Of a DNA stretch of 64,000 nt, positions 1 through 8,412 are shown piece after piece (the stretch's first letter is position 1; each line of letters opens with the position of its first letter). Origin of the DNA: Marinibium conchae (GTDB lineage: Bacteria > Pseudomonadota > Gammaproteobacteria > Enterobacterales > Alteromonadaceae). The stretch covers positions 450,647-514,646 of the forward strand of contig NZ_JADNRN010000002.1 of the NCBI RefSeq assembly GCF_015595035.1. Reading direction: 5' to 3'. The position numbers and the translations under genes are program-made. The notes beneath the pieces were generated by a model. That model did no database searches. It saw only the letters and a list, made by a program, of their open reading frames with translations, and was not told the DNA's origin.

Positions 1-1089
1 TTTGATCAAGCTACAGGCACTTTGATGTGGGAAGCAGAGGATGTGCAACACGATGTTCTCTATCCAAATCAGCCTGTAACAATGCCTGGTTATCTTGTAT
101 TGGCTTGCCAGCTCAGAATGAAAAGTGAATACTCACACACTTCTAAACTTACTGTAATTAGTTGCGATAACTTATCTGAAAATGGCAGAATTACGGAAAA
201 AGTCGTTATTGCACTCGCAACTAAGATATCAATTGAACTAGTTGAATGGATATCAGCGAATGTGACTTTTTGTTCAAGTATGGTTGATCGTATTGTACCG
301 AAAGTTACCCAGACTGATATCGAAAATCATATAGCGAGTGCGGGTTATGAAGATCGCGGCTTAATCATTACAGAGCCATTTAAGCAATGGGTTATAGAAG
401 ACAATTTTTGTACTGAGCGTCCTGATTGGGAGTCAGTAGGGGTATTGTTCGTTGATAAGGTTGCCGATTATGAAAAACTCAAGATCCGTACTCTCAATGG
501 CTCACATTCTGCGCTAGCTTATATGGGTGTGCTTCTTGGTTATCGATATATACACGAAGCTATAGGCAGTGATTTACTGTCCAATATCGTTCATCAGATG
601 ATGAAGGACGAAAGCGGCCCAACAATTCCAAAATTTGAGGGCTTTAATCTAGCGGCTTATCAGCAAGAAATTATTGCGCGTTTTTCAAATTCAGATATCG
701 CCTATGAAACTCAACAAGTAGCTTCAGATGGCTCGCAGAAGCTTCAACAGCGAATACTAGCGCCTCTAAACGAGTTGTACACACAAGGAAATAGCAAGCC
801 GAATAGCGTGCTGCTTGCAACCTTAGTATCGTGGCTACGTTACATCAAAAAGGCAAATGAGCCTGAAGGCTTTTATGACGTAGTAGACCCGCTGGCTACA
901 GAATTAACATCAATAGTTGATAAATATTGGGAAAGCCCAAGTGAGTTAATTTTGGCTATCTATGAGAGTACCAGCTTAATACCTCGACAATTAAAGCTGA
1001 ACAAGCAGTTCAATGATGATTTTCATTGTGCTCTACACGCGATAGATGAGCACGGTGTAGAGACTTATCTGAAACAACTTACTTATTAA
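1..1089 (+). CDS. uxuB: Fructuronate reductase / mannitol dehydrogenase family (5' end missing)
   Basis: The reading frame is open from base 1, so the N-terminal Rossmann half lies outside the window. What remains is the C-terminal part of a long-chain mannitol dehydrogenase-family enzyme. Family marks are SCDNLSENG, the substrate-domain segment MVDRIVPKVT, and KIRTLNGSHSALAY, which carries the K-x4-N-x2-H catalytic signature. UxuB enzymes reduce D-fructuronate to D-mannonate with NADH (or the reverse) in the cytoplasm, in the route to 2-keto-3-deoxygluconate. The kdgK gene and uronate-type GntR regulator next door favour fructuronate or tagaturonate reductase over mannitol dehydrogenase. The stop codon overlaps the convergent regulator gene by 11 bp. 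Confidence 0.85.
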   Translation, partial: FDQATGTLMWEAEDVQHDVLYPNQPVTMPGYLVLACQLRMKSEYSHTSKLTVISCDNLSENGRITEKVVIALATKISIELVEWISANVTFCSSMVDRIVPKVTQTDIENHIASAGYEDRGLIITEPFKQWVIEDNFCTERPDWESVGVLFVDKVADYEKLKIRTLNGSHSALAYMGVLLGYRYIHEAIGSDLLSNIVHQMMKDESGPTIPKFEGFNLAAYQQEIIARFSNSDIAYETQQVASDGSQKLQQRILAPLNELYTQGNSKPNSVLLATLVSWLRYIKKANEPEGFYDVVDPLATELTSIVDKYWESPSELILAIYESTSLIPRQLKLNKQFNDDFHCALHAIDEHGVETYLKQLTY

Positions 1090-1783
1090 AATGTGCGGCT
1101 GCGTTGGCAGTAGCGTTTTCAATATGTAATTTCATTGCTGTTCGAGCTTTCTCGGGATTGCGTTGTTCTAGTGCCTGCAGTATCTTCCTATGCTCATCGA
1201 TTGAGGGATGTACGCCTTCATCTCGTATGCGCTCTAGAAATGCAGTGCTTAAGGTAGATTCATTACGCAGATCCCAAAGCCAATCTACTACCGATGATAT
1301 GGCACTGTTTTGACATGCTTCGGCTATGATCGAATGGAATTTTTGGTCGGCTTTTTCAGAGGCATCGGCTTGCTTTTGCTCTTCTTCCATTTCATTAACA
1401 ACCTGACGCAGCTCTTCAATTTGCTCGTCAGTAATGCGAGCAGCAGCAAGTGCACATGCTTCGGCCTCAAGTATATAGCGTATTTCTAAAATTTCGAAAG
1501 GCCCAACACCACTATCATTTAGCTCAGGTTGAATTTTCGCTTTTGTATCGGTTACATATATTCCAGAGCCAGTTCGTATTTCGATAACACCTGACAACTC
1601 TAGTGCGATCATGGCCTCACGAATAGTCGGGCGGCTGACGCCAAGCTTTTCGGCAAGCTCTCTTTCCGATGGAAATCTCTCGCCGGGCTTTATTGCATCA
1701 CTGTCAATAAGCTTCTTCAGTTGTTCGGCCACTTTCATGTAAAGCCGATCACTCTTCACTATTTGTAATTTTAGGCTGTCCAT
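1079..1783 (-). CDS. FadR-subfamily GntR transcriptional regulator (UxuR/ExuR-like)
   Basis: About 234 residues. The N-terminal winged helix-turn-helix has the GntR signature PGERFPSERELAEKLGVSR followed by PTIREAMIALE and ends in a GSGIYV wing. The C-terminal all-helical FCD ligand domain (roughly residues 95-230) has the expected Asp/His metal-ligand pattern (ILEAEACALAA, FHSIIAEACQN, DEHRKILQAL). I start at the ATG at 1783 (GGA about 6 bases upstream) and not the TTG 9 bases further up. FCD regulators of hexuronate genes usually repress until a pathway sugar acid binds; the position between uxuB-like and kdgK genes supports that role here. The exact effector is not visible in the sequence. 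Confidence 0.88.
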   Translation of the reverse strand: MDSLKLQIVKSDRLYMKVAEQLKKLIDSDAIKPGERFPSERELAEKLGVSRPTIREAMIALELSGVIEIRTGSGIYVTDTKAKIQPELNDSGVGPFEILEIRYILEAEACALAAARITDEQIEELRQVVNEMEEEQKQADASEKADQKFHSIIAEACQNSAISSVVDWLWDLRNESTLSTAFLERIRDEGVHPSIDEHRKILQALEQRNPEKARTAMKLHIENATANAAAHFNK

Positions 1784-1990
1784 AACATCCAATTTTGTGT
1801 TGTAGGCTAATACTGCGAAACAAACTTAATTCTAAAAAGCTGCGTAGCGCTGTCGAGACGTTACTAAATCGAACGACGCTCTTAATCATAACGAAACTCT
1901 TATAAACAAAGAACATTTTTTACAAAGAATCTCGCTTAAAGACAAACATTAGCAGTTTTTTATATTATTTTTGTAAATAATAGGTTAATG

Positions 1991-2011
1991 TTGGTTAGGT
2001 GGCCTTACCAA
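1991..2011. promoter_or_regulatory. Palindrome in the regulator-kdgK intergenic region, possible GntR operator
   Basis: Arms TTGGTTAGG and CCTTACCAA, separated by 3 bases, form an inverted repeat with one mismatch. The outer TTGGT/ACCAA halves resemble UxuR/ExuR-type half-sites, although the spacing is wider than in the enterobacterial operators. A second perfect 8-bp palindrome, AGTATACT, lies at 2026-2033. The 380-bp gap between the divergent regulator and kdgK must hold both promoters; I see no gene or other clear feature in it. Assignment as an operator is inference from position and symmetry. Confidence 0.4.
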
Positions 2012-2162
2012 TGATAAGGCATGGTAGTATACTTTTTAAACACTTGTCAAAGAATTCATTTAGCGATGAGCGAGATAAGCACAAAAAAACATTCTTGGGC
2101 TTATCCAAACGAATGTGCCGAATAAAAGGCAGTGCAAAATATAATAAGAGAAAGGAGTGGTA

Positions 2163-3095
2163 ATGAGCGGTATTGCTTGTGTCGGTGAATGCATGTTGGA
2201 ACTGACAAACTTACCCAATGGTGACTTCAGAATGGCTTACGGTGGAGATACTCTCAACACCGCTGTTTACATGGCTAGGCTAGGCTCCTTAGTACGCTTT
2301 ATTACTGCAGTAGGTAACGATGCATATAGTGCTAACATGCTGGCAGGTTGGCAAAGTGAAAACGTGGGTAGCGATACTGTTTTCGTAGACGACAAGCACA
2401 GCTCCGGTTTATACGCTATTCAAACAGATGAGCATGGCGAGAGAAGTTTCAATTATTGGCGAAGTGACTCAGCTGCCAAGCATTTATTCCATTCATCCGA
2501 TAGTTACCATGCTTTGTTAGCCTCTTTTGATATGGTGTATTTTTCTGGGATTACTTTGTCATTGATGTCCGACACGAGTTTTGATGCCTTACTTAAGAGA
2601 CTTTCGGAAATAAGAAAAGAGGGAGTGAAAGTTGTCTTTGATCTTAATTATCGCCCGAAAAACTGGCACAGTGCCGAGGCCGCAAAGTCACGCATTGATC
2701 ACTTTTTACAAGTCGTCGATATTGCCCTACCTAGTTTTGATGATGAACAGCTCTTATTCGATGATAAAGATGTAGATACTTGTATACAGCGCTACCGTAG
2801 TTGCGGTGTGTCCGAAATAGTCCTTAAACATGGTGAGAATGGCTGTTATGTGTCAACGCCTTTGATTGGGGATAAAAGGTCACACAGCATTCAGCACTTC
2901 CCGGTTAAAAATCTCATCAGCCCTATTGATACTACTGCCGCAGGCGACTCTTTCAATGCTGGCTATTTAGCAGAGAGACTCAATGCGGGTAGTATCGCCG
3001 ATGCTGTTACTCGCGCTCAATCGTGTGCGGCCTTGGTTATTCAGCACCGCGGTGCCATCGTAGATAAACACCTCTTTCAGGACGCAAATATATGA
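2163..3095 (+). CDS. kdgK: 2-keto-3-deoxygluconate kinase (PfkB family)
   Basis: A 310-residue PfkB/ribokinase-family sugar kinase. The N-terminal substrate segment is GECMLELTNLPNGDFRMAYG with the GGDTLNTAVYMARLG motif; the C-terminal signature DTTAAGDSFNAGYL holds the catalytic Asp and the anion hole. The closest pattern is KdgK, which phosphorylates 2-keto-3-deoxygluconate to KDPG for the Entner-Doudoroff aldolase. The ATG at 2163 is preceded by AAAGGAG with good spacing, better than the GTG at 2157. The stop overlaps the next start (ATGA), so kdgK and the TRAP transporter are one operon. This suggests that the imported compound is a uronate or a compound leading to KDG. Confidence 0.88.
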   Translation: MSGIACVGECMLELTNLPNGDFRMAYGGDTLNTAVYMARLGSLVRFITAVGNDAYSANMLAGWQSENVGSDTVFVDDKHSSGLYAIQTDEHGERSFNYWRSDSAAKHLFHSSDSYHALLASFDMVYFSGITLSLMSDTSFDALLKRLSEIRKEGVKVVFDLNYRPKNWHSAEAAKSRIDHFLQVVDIALPSFDDEQLLFDDKDVDTCIQRYRSCGVSEIVLKHGENGCYVSTPLIGDKRSHSIQHFPVKNLISPIDTTAAGDSFNAGYLAERLNAGSIADAVTRAQSCAALVIQHRGAIVDKHLFQDANI

Positions 3096-4189
3096 AAACT
3101 GCCCTAATTATTCTAGCTAAGCCTGCAATCACTGGGCTGTTGACACTACGGAAAACTAAGCGCACGGCAGCTAGGCTTGCCATGATGGTCAGCTCAATAT
3201 TGCTTATTGTAGCTTTGAGTGCTTGCAGCGGCGAAAGTGATACTAAAACCTTACGCATTGCCCACGGGCTTGATGTTAATCATCCCGTTCATCAAGCTAT
3301 GGTGTATATGCGAGAACGGCTTCAAGTGTATTCTGGTGGCAGCATGGATCTGTTGGTATATCCCTCTGGGCAGTTAGGGTCTGAGCGCGAAAACTTAGAA
3401 TTACTGCAAATTGGTAGTTTGTCGATGACCAAAGTGTCAGCTAGTTCGTTGGAAGCTTTTGTTCCTGAGATGAAAATGTTCAGCGTGCCGTATTTGTTTT
3501 CGTCTCCTGAGCATCTTTGGAATGTTTTGCAAGGAGATGTTGGTATGGAGCTTTTAGAAGCAGGTAAGCCTTATTACTTTTTGGGTTTAGGCTACTACGA
3601 TGCTGGCAGTCGTAGCTTCTACACGACTGAAAAACCAGTATATCAGCCAGATGATCTTCAAGGTATGAAGATTCGTGTTATGAACAGTCAATCGGCGGTT
3701 AACATGGTGAATACCATGGGCGGCTCTGCTACGCCAGTGTCGTGGGGCGAGCTATATACCGCGCTGCAGCAAGGAGTGGTTGATGGGGCAGAAAACAACC
3801 CGCCGAGTTTTTATCTGAGTAAGCACTATGAAGTGGCGAAGTATTACCTACTCGACGAGCATACCTCTATTCCTGATGTATTGGTATTCAGCACAAATGT
3901 ATGGAAGGAACTGACAAGCGAACAACAAAGCTGGGTGCGCCAAGCGGCTGCCGATTCAGTAACGAAGCAGCGAGCATTATGGAAAGCATCAACTGAGCTT
4001 GCTTTACAAGAAGTGAAGAAGGCTGGCGTAGAGGTGGTTGAGGCTGATAAGCGTCTGTTTGCGAATAAAACGGCAGTGCTCCGCGAGCAATATGAAGGAA
4101 CAAAAATAGGTGCATTAATTCAGCGTGTATTAGCTCAAGATACCGGTTTATCTTCAGATGATCAAAACAGCCAAGGAGACGCACAATGA
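3092..4189 (+). CDS. dctP: TRAP transporter solute-binding protein (DctP family), probable lipoprotein
   Basis: A DctP-type periplasmic solute-binding component of a tripartite ATP-independent transporter. Family features are RIAHGLDVNHPVHQAM near the start of the mature protein, VYPSGQLGSERENLELLQ, the ligand-contacting KIRVMNSQ (Arg that pairs with a carboxylate) and ENNPPSFYLSKHYEVAKYY. The hydrophobic stretch ending LIVALSAC (about residues 33-45) looks like a lipobox, so the protein may be anchored to a membrane. About 30 residues precede that signal; the internal ATG at 3182 could be the true start, but translation coupling to kdgK through the ATGA overlap favours 3092. The substrate is likely a hexuronate or related acid, by operon context. 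Confidence 0.87.
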   Translation: MKTALIILAKPAITGLLTLRKTKRTAARLAMMVSSILLIVALSACSGESDTKTLRIAHGLDVNHPVHQAMVYMRERLQVYSGGSMDLLVYPSGQLGSERENLELLQIGSLSMTKVSASSLEAFVPEMKMFSVPYLFSSPEHLWNVLQGDVGMELLEAGKPYYFLGLGYYDAGSRSFYTTEKPVYQPDDLQGMKIRVMNSQSAVNMVNTMGGSATPVSWGELYTALQQGVVDGAENNPPSFYLSKHYEVAKYYLLDEHTSIPDVLVFSTNVWKELTSEQQSWVRQAAADSVTKQRALWKASTELALQEVKKAGVEVVEADKRLFANKTAVLREQYEGTKIGALIQRVLAQDTGLSSDDQNSQGDAQ

Positions 4190-4680
4190 AATTACTATCA
4201 CACTTGGCTGAACGCAGCGACACCTTACTGCGCTGGCTGTTAATTGTGCTAATGGCTTTATTATTGATTGATGTGAGCTGGCAAGTGCTTACGCGTTTTA
4301 TTTTGCCTAAGCCCAGTTCATTTACCGAAGAGCTAGCACGTTTCTTGTTGATATGGATTGGTTTACTGGGTAGTGCTCATGCCTATCGCCACAAAATGCA
4401 TTTAGGAATCGATGTATTTGTTCGAACAATGTCGAGCAATAAAGCCTTAGTGGTTTCTCGTTTTGTACAATTGATTACTCTGGCCTTTGCGCTAGCAGTG
4501 CTTGTGTATGGCGGAAGTAAATTAGTCTTACTTGCGTATCACTTAGAGCAGAAATCCGCGGCAATGCAAATCAACATGGGTCTTGTGTACTTGGCTTTAC
4601 CAATCAGTGGGGCTTTGTTTGCCTTATTCGCTCTTGAGCAAATGTTCGCGATACCACAAAGCACTGAGGAGCTAGTTTAA
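4186..4680 (+). CDS. dctQ: TRAP transporter small membrane subunit (DctQ family)
   Basis: 164 residues with four predicted transmembrane segments (near residues 15-35, 50-65, 90-110 and 130-150). It carries the DctQ-type motif RFILPKPSSFTEELARFLLIW and the short SAHAYRHKMHLGIDVF loop typical of the family. It pairs with the large subunit to couple Na+ influx to substrate uptake in the inner membrane. It overlaps dctP by 4 bp and abuts dctM by one base (TAATG), so the subunits are translated together. Confidence 0.87.
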   Translation: MKLLSHLAERSDTLLRWLLIVLMALLLIDVSWQVLTRFILPKPSSFTEELARFLLIWIGLLGSAHAYRHKMHLGIDVFVRTMSSNKALVVSRFVQLITLAFALAVLVYGGSKLVLLAYHLEQKSAAMQINMGLVYLALPISGALFALFALEQMFAIPQSTEELV

Positions 4681-5981
4681 TGGATTCAACAATTATTATT
4701 TTACTAGTTAGCTTTGTAGTATTGCTTGCCTTACACACTCCCATTGCAATAGCTATTGCCGTTGCCACGGTGCTAACAATGTTAGCAACAATGGGAGTTG
4801 ATGCTGCATTAACAACAGTGGCTCAGCGCATGGCCAGTGGCCTTGATAGTTTCGCCTTGCTAGCAATTCCTTTCTTTATTCTCTCTGGCTACCTAATGGG
4901 TCAGGGCGGTATTGCCCGCAGGCTGATTAATTTCGCCATGGTACTTGTCGGTAGGTTTTCGGGCGGCTTAGCATTTGTAAACGTCATCGCTTGTGCTTTG
5001 TTTGGATCAATATCGGGCAGTGCCGTGGCAGCGACATCGGCGATTGGGGGTTTTATGATCCCAGCGATGAATAAAGAAGGTTACGACAAGAATTTTAATA
5101 CCGCGGTAACGGTGACCGCTTCAACAACAGGTATGCTCATTCCACCGAGTAATATTCTTATCATTTATTCACTAGCGAGTGGTGGTGTATCAATAGCCGC
5201 ATTATTCATGGCCGGCTATATTCCAGGTTTGCTGGTGGCCCTTTCCTTAATGTTAGTCTGTGCTGTTTATGCAAAGAAAAAGAATTTTCCGAAGGGCTTA
5301 AAATATAGTTTTGCGGAAGGTTTACATCATCTATTTGCGGCTATACCCTCTTTAGCCCTCATTATAATTGTTATTGGCGGCATTATTGCTGGCTACTTTA
5401 CGCCCACTGAGGCAGGTGCCATAGCTGTAATCTACGCACTGGTTCTCTCGCTTGGTGTGTATAAGGAAATAAAGTTAGAAGAGCTACCAGATATTCTGCT
5501 GAAGTCAGTACAAACCACTGCCATCGTGATGCTATTGATTGGTGCATCAGCGTCGATGTCGTGGATGCTGTCTTACGAATTCATCCCACAAAGCTTTACT
5601 GAGCTGGCGCTAAGTCTATCTGAAAACCCCATTATGATACTTTTACTTATCAATATTATGCTATTGGTGGTGGGTACCTTTATGGACATGACGCCAGCGG
5701 TGTTGATCTTTACACCCATACTAATGCCCGTGATGGCGGCAATGGGAATATCCCCACTGCATTTCGGTATCATGATGATTCTTAACCTATCAATTGGGCT
5801 TTGTACTCCACCAGTCGGAAGTGTACTCTTTGTTGGCTGTAGTATTGGTAAAACACGCATAGGTGAGGTTGTTAAGCCATTGCTACCTTTATACGCGGCT
5901 ATGTTCGTTTGTTTATTACTAGTAACGCTATTTCCTCAATTAAGCGAAGCATTACCAAGAGCGGTTGGGTTGATAGAGTAG
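4680..5981 (+). CDS. dctM: TRAP transporter large membrane subunit (DctM family)
   Basis: 433 residues, hydrophobic throughout, with about 12 membrane spans. Family-specific patches are IPFFILSGYLMGQGGIARRL, GSISGSAVAATSAIGGFMIP, TASTTGMLIPPSNILIIYS and the C-terminal GLCTPPVGSVLFVGCSIG. It forms the transport channel of the Na+-driven uptake system with DctQ and receives substrate from DctP. The length is standard for the family. It is the last gene of the kdgK operon; about 17 bp after its stop a repeat tract begins. Confidence 0.9.
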   Translation: MDSTIIILLVSFVVLLALHTPIAIAIAVATVLTMLATMGVDAALTTVAQRMASGLDSFALLAIPFFILSGYLMGQGGIARRLINFAMVLVGRFSGGLAFVNVIACALFGSISGSAVAATSAIGGFMIPAMNKEGYDKNFNTAVTVTASTTGMLIPPSNILIIYSLASGGVSIAALFMAGYIPGLLVALSLMLVCAVYAKKKNFPKGLKYSFAEGLHHLFAAIPSLALIIIVIGGIIAGYFTPTEAGAIAVIYALVLSLGVYKEIKLEELPDILLKSVQTTAIVMLLIGASASMSWMLSYEFIPQSFTELALSLSENPIMILLLINIMLLVVGTFMDMTPAVLIFTPILMPVMAAMGISPLHFGIMMILNLSIGLCTPPVGSVLFVGCSIGKTRIGEVVKPLLPLYAAMFVCLLLVTLFPQLSEALPRAVGLIE

Positions 5982-5998
5982 GAATTTAGATTGTTCAA

Positions 5999-6087
5999 GC
6001 GATATCCCGTCGTTCCAGCGATATCCCGTCATTCCAGCGATACCCCGTCGTTCCAGCGATGACCCGTCATTCCAGCGGAGGCTGGAA
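5999..6087. repeat. Four 19-bp tandem repeats ending in a 7-bp palindrome
   Basis: The unit GCGATATCCCGTCGTTCCA occurs four times in a row (5999, 6018, 6037, 6056) with one to three changes per copy, mainly A/G at the CGTC(G/A)TTCCA step. The last copy runs into an inverted repeat, TTCCAGC-GGAG-GCTGGAA (6070-6087). It fills the gap between the convergent dctM and PLP-lyase genes, where it may also act as a transcription-end hairpin. The TCATTCCAGCG...GCTGGAATCTAGG core resembles dispersed extragenic palindromes seen in many proteobacteria; whether it is repeated elsewhere in this genome cannot be seen here. Confidence 0.85.
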
Positions 6088-6108
6088 TCTAGGCTACAAA
6101 AGCTCTCG

Positions 6109-7221
6109 CTATATTTCGTCTAAGGCGCTAATCACATCATCAATGATGTCTTCACTGCGCTCACAACCCACACTAAAACGAATAGTACCCTCTGGGATAT
6201 CATCGCTTCCCCAACGAGCCCTGCGCTCTGCCATGCTGTGTACACCACCAAAACTAGTTGCTTCATAGACTAAATTGCAAGCCCTGAGAAAAGTGTCGGC
6301 GGCTTCTTTATTGGCCAATTCAAAACTGATAATAAAGCCGTTTATTTCTTGTTGTTTTTGTGCAACGGCATAGCTGGGATCACCTTGTAAGCCAGGGTAA
6401 CGCACAAGTGCTACTTTAGGGTGCTGTTGGAGCTCAAGGGCTAATAACTCAGCATTCTCACACATGCGCTGTAACCGGATGTCTAGGGTCGAAAGGCTGC
6501 GGTGAACAAGCCAGGTCTCCATTGGCCCTGGAATGTTTCCTGAGTATTTTCGCCAATCTCTTATTTTTTCGATGAGTTTGGTGTTTTTTGATGCTACGTG
6601 CCCAAACACAACATCGGAATGTCCATTTACCGCCTTGGTGTCGGCGCACATGCTTATATCTGCGCCCAAGGCAAGTGGCTGCTGACCTAGAAAGGTTAGG
6701 GTAGTGTTATCAATGGCAAGTATGCCACGTTTAGCATGGAGTTTTTGCGCGGCCAGAGCAATATCAAAGGTGTCGAGCATTGGATTGCTCGGTGTTTCTA
6801 AGAGCGCCAGCGAAATGCCATCAAAGTCAAAATTATCGATATCTTTGCTTGCGATAGTCTTTAATTTAATGCCAAATTTTACCAAATAAGTCTGTGCATA
6901 ATGACGAACAGGACCATATCCATCACTTGGCAATAGAATGGTGTCGCCGGGTTCAACCAAGCTAGTTAGAATTGCTGATGCTGCTGACATTCCCGACGGA
7001 AAGACAACGCAGTCGCCACCCTCAAGTTCGGCAAAGCCTTGTTCTAATGCCGCCCAAGTGGGTTGATTAAAACGACCATACTGGTATTCACCTGAGCTTG
7101 TTTCTCCCGATAAGTGAAAGGTACTGGCAAACTCAGGGCCACTTTTAAATGACTGCCCATTTTTTGGTGCCGGCGCACCTGCATTTATACTGCGTGTTGC
7201 TTTAGATATGGGCTTGTTCAT
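6109..7221 (-). CDS. Cys/Met metabolism PLP-dependent lyase (cystathionine gamma-synthase/beta-lyase family)
   Basis: 370 residues of fold-type I PLP enzyme. Visible marks are YGRFNQPTWAALEQGFAELEGG, the phosphate-binding SGMSAASAI, LLETPSNPMLDT with Asn/Pro, AIDNTT with the pyridine-N Asp, and ADTKAVNGHSDVVFG with the Schiff-base lysine. Members of this family cleave or form thioether bonds (MetB, MetC, MetZ and gamma-lyases). The segment usually read SGTKYINGHSD is altered to DTKAVNGHSD, and no met gene is adjacent, so I do not choose a specific reaction. The start at 7221 lies 19 bp downstream of the TonB-domain gene, so the two may be co-transcribed. Confidence 0.85.
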   Translation of the reverse strand: MNKPISKATRSINAGAPAPKNGQSFKSGPEFASTFHLSGETSSGEYQYGRFNQPTWAALEQGFAELEGGDCVVFPSGMSAASAILTSLVEPGDTILLPSDGYGPVRHYAQTYLVKFGIKLKTIASKDIDNFDFDGISLALLETPSNPMLDTFDIALAAQKLHAKRGILAIDNTTLTFLGQQPLALGADISMCADTKAVNGHSDVVFGHVASKNTKLIEKIRDWRKYSGNIPGPMETWLVHRSLSTLDIRLQRMCENAELLALELQQHPKVALVRYPGLQGDPSYAVAQKQQEINGFIISFELANKEAADTFLRACNLVYEATSFGGVHSMAERRARWGSDDIPEGTIRFSVGCERSEDIIDDVISALDEI

Positions 7222-7240
7222 TGTCGGTTTTTAACTTCAT

Positions 7241-8320
7241 TTAGCTTTCTTTAATTTTGGCAACTTCTATAATATCGAACGAAGTATCTTCGTCACCTTC
7301 AAACAGCACCGAGCATTGACCCCATGATTTTGGTATTGACCAATATGTATCCGTTGCGACGGTATATTTAGTGCGTTTATTCCTGCAACGAATGTCTAGC
7401 ATATCTAGGTCCCCGTCTACGTTCGATATAGCAAAGGTGCTTCGGTAGAGTTCATGCTCTTTTACGCCTCGTTCATCTATTGTTGCTCGTTGCACCAAAT
7501 TATCGTCGCTGTTGAGCATATTATCTAAACGTTCATAGTAACTTTTTAGGTTTGCAAACTCTTCATTAGCTCCCTCTTGTTCCATCAATGTAAGGTAAGT
7601 ACCGTGTGCTTTTGAAAATTTCTGGGCTTGAAGCTGCAATATAAAAATTCGTGAGAGGTTATATTTGTAGTTTTTGTCACCTAAATATACTTTACTTTCG
7701 CCCCCAAAATTTGCTCTATTAAGGCTCTTGAGTTCTTCGCTTGGATCTTGCTTTAGGCCAGCTAAACGGGCTTTGAGCATCCAGTACCAAGCATTCTCGT
7801 ACATGTTCCATATTTTTTTATTTTTAATTTTGTTGGCTAGTTCGGTCGCTTTTTCAAGGTCGTCATCTAGAATGGCCTGAGTCGCTTCTTTATACAAAGT
7901 GTTGAACTGTCGTCTTACCCCTTTGCTTTTATCATCGCGTTTGGAAGTGAGTAAGAAATCGAATTGCACCTCCATATCGCACTGTTGAATAGGCTTTCCA
8001 TCTTGAGACGCAGGTTCAAATTTCCACTTTTTTATTGCTCTTATTGATTCTCTCTCAAAGTTTCTATCGCCGGAAGAATCTGTTACCACGGGGTCAATAA
8101 CATTACCTTCCTCAGTAATGACGTAAGAGAATCTAACCCAGCCTTCCTGACCTCTACCGGCTGCTTCTTTGGGGTATCTGGGGGGTACACGTTTAAGAAT
8201 TTCAGCTCTTTCAACTTCAAATAGTAGCTTGGCCTGCTCAGATTCAGCAGCTTGAAGAGGGCTGATCGTTAGTAGTGAAAGAAGTGAAGCGCTGGTGACG
8301 GCAGTAGAGAGTATGTTCAT
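7241..8320 (-). CDS. Exported protein with an N-terminal TonB C-terminal-type domain
   Basis: 359 residues. A cleavable signal peptide (about residues 1-24, ending LQAAES) leads straight into a TonB C-terminal-type domain at about residues 40-125: RVPPRYPKEAAGRGQEGWVR, then a VTDSSGDRNFERESIRAIKK helix and WKFEPASQDGKP. The remaining 230 residues look helical and TPR-like (EATQAILDDDLEKATELANK) and end in a small beta-rich tail. Unlike real TonB, there is no membrane anchor or Pro-rich spacer and the domain is at the wrong end. It is therefore probably periplasmic and not an energy transducer in the classical sense. SD AAAGGA lies before the ATG. Confidence 0.75.
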   Translation of the reverse strand: MNILSTAVTSASLLSLLTISPLQAAESEQAKLLFEVERAEILKRVPPRYPKEAAGRGQEGWVRFSYVITEEGNVIDPVVTDSSGDRNFERESIRAIKKWKFEPASQDGKPIQQCDMEVQFDFLLTSKRDDKSKGVRRQFNTLYKEATQAILDDDLEKATELANKIKNKKIWNMYENAWYWMLKARLAGLKQDPSEELKSLNRANFGGESKVYLGDKNYKYNLSRIFILQLQAQKFSKAHGTYLTLMEQEGANEEFANLKSYYERLDNMLNSDDNLVQRATIDERGVKEHELYRSTFAISNVDGDLDMLDIRCRNKRTKYTVATDTYWSIPKSWGQCSVLFEGDEDTSFDIIEVAKIKES

Positions 8321-8412
8321 TTTCAGGTCCTTTTGAATGTTTCGTTGATACTAGCATGTAAAAGTAGCGATTTGAAAGTATCTGCTTTAATCGCTCTTCT
8401 CTCTTTTGCTAA

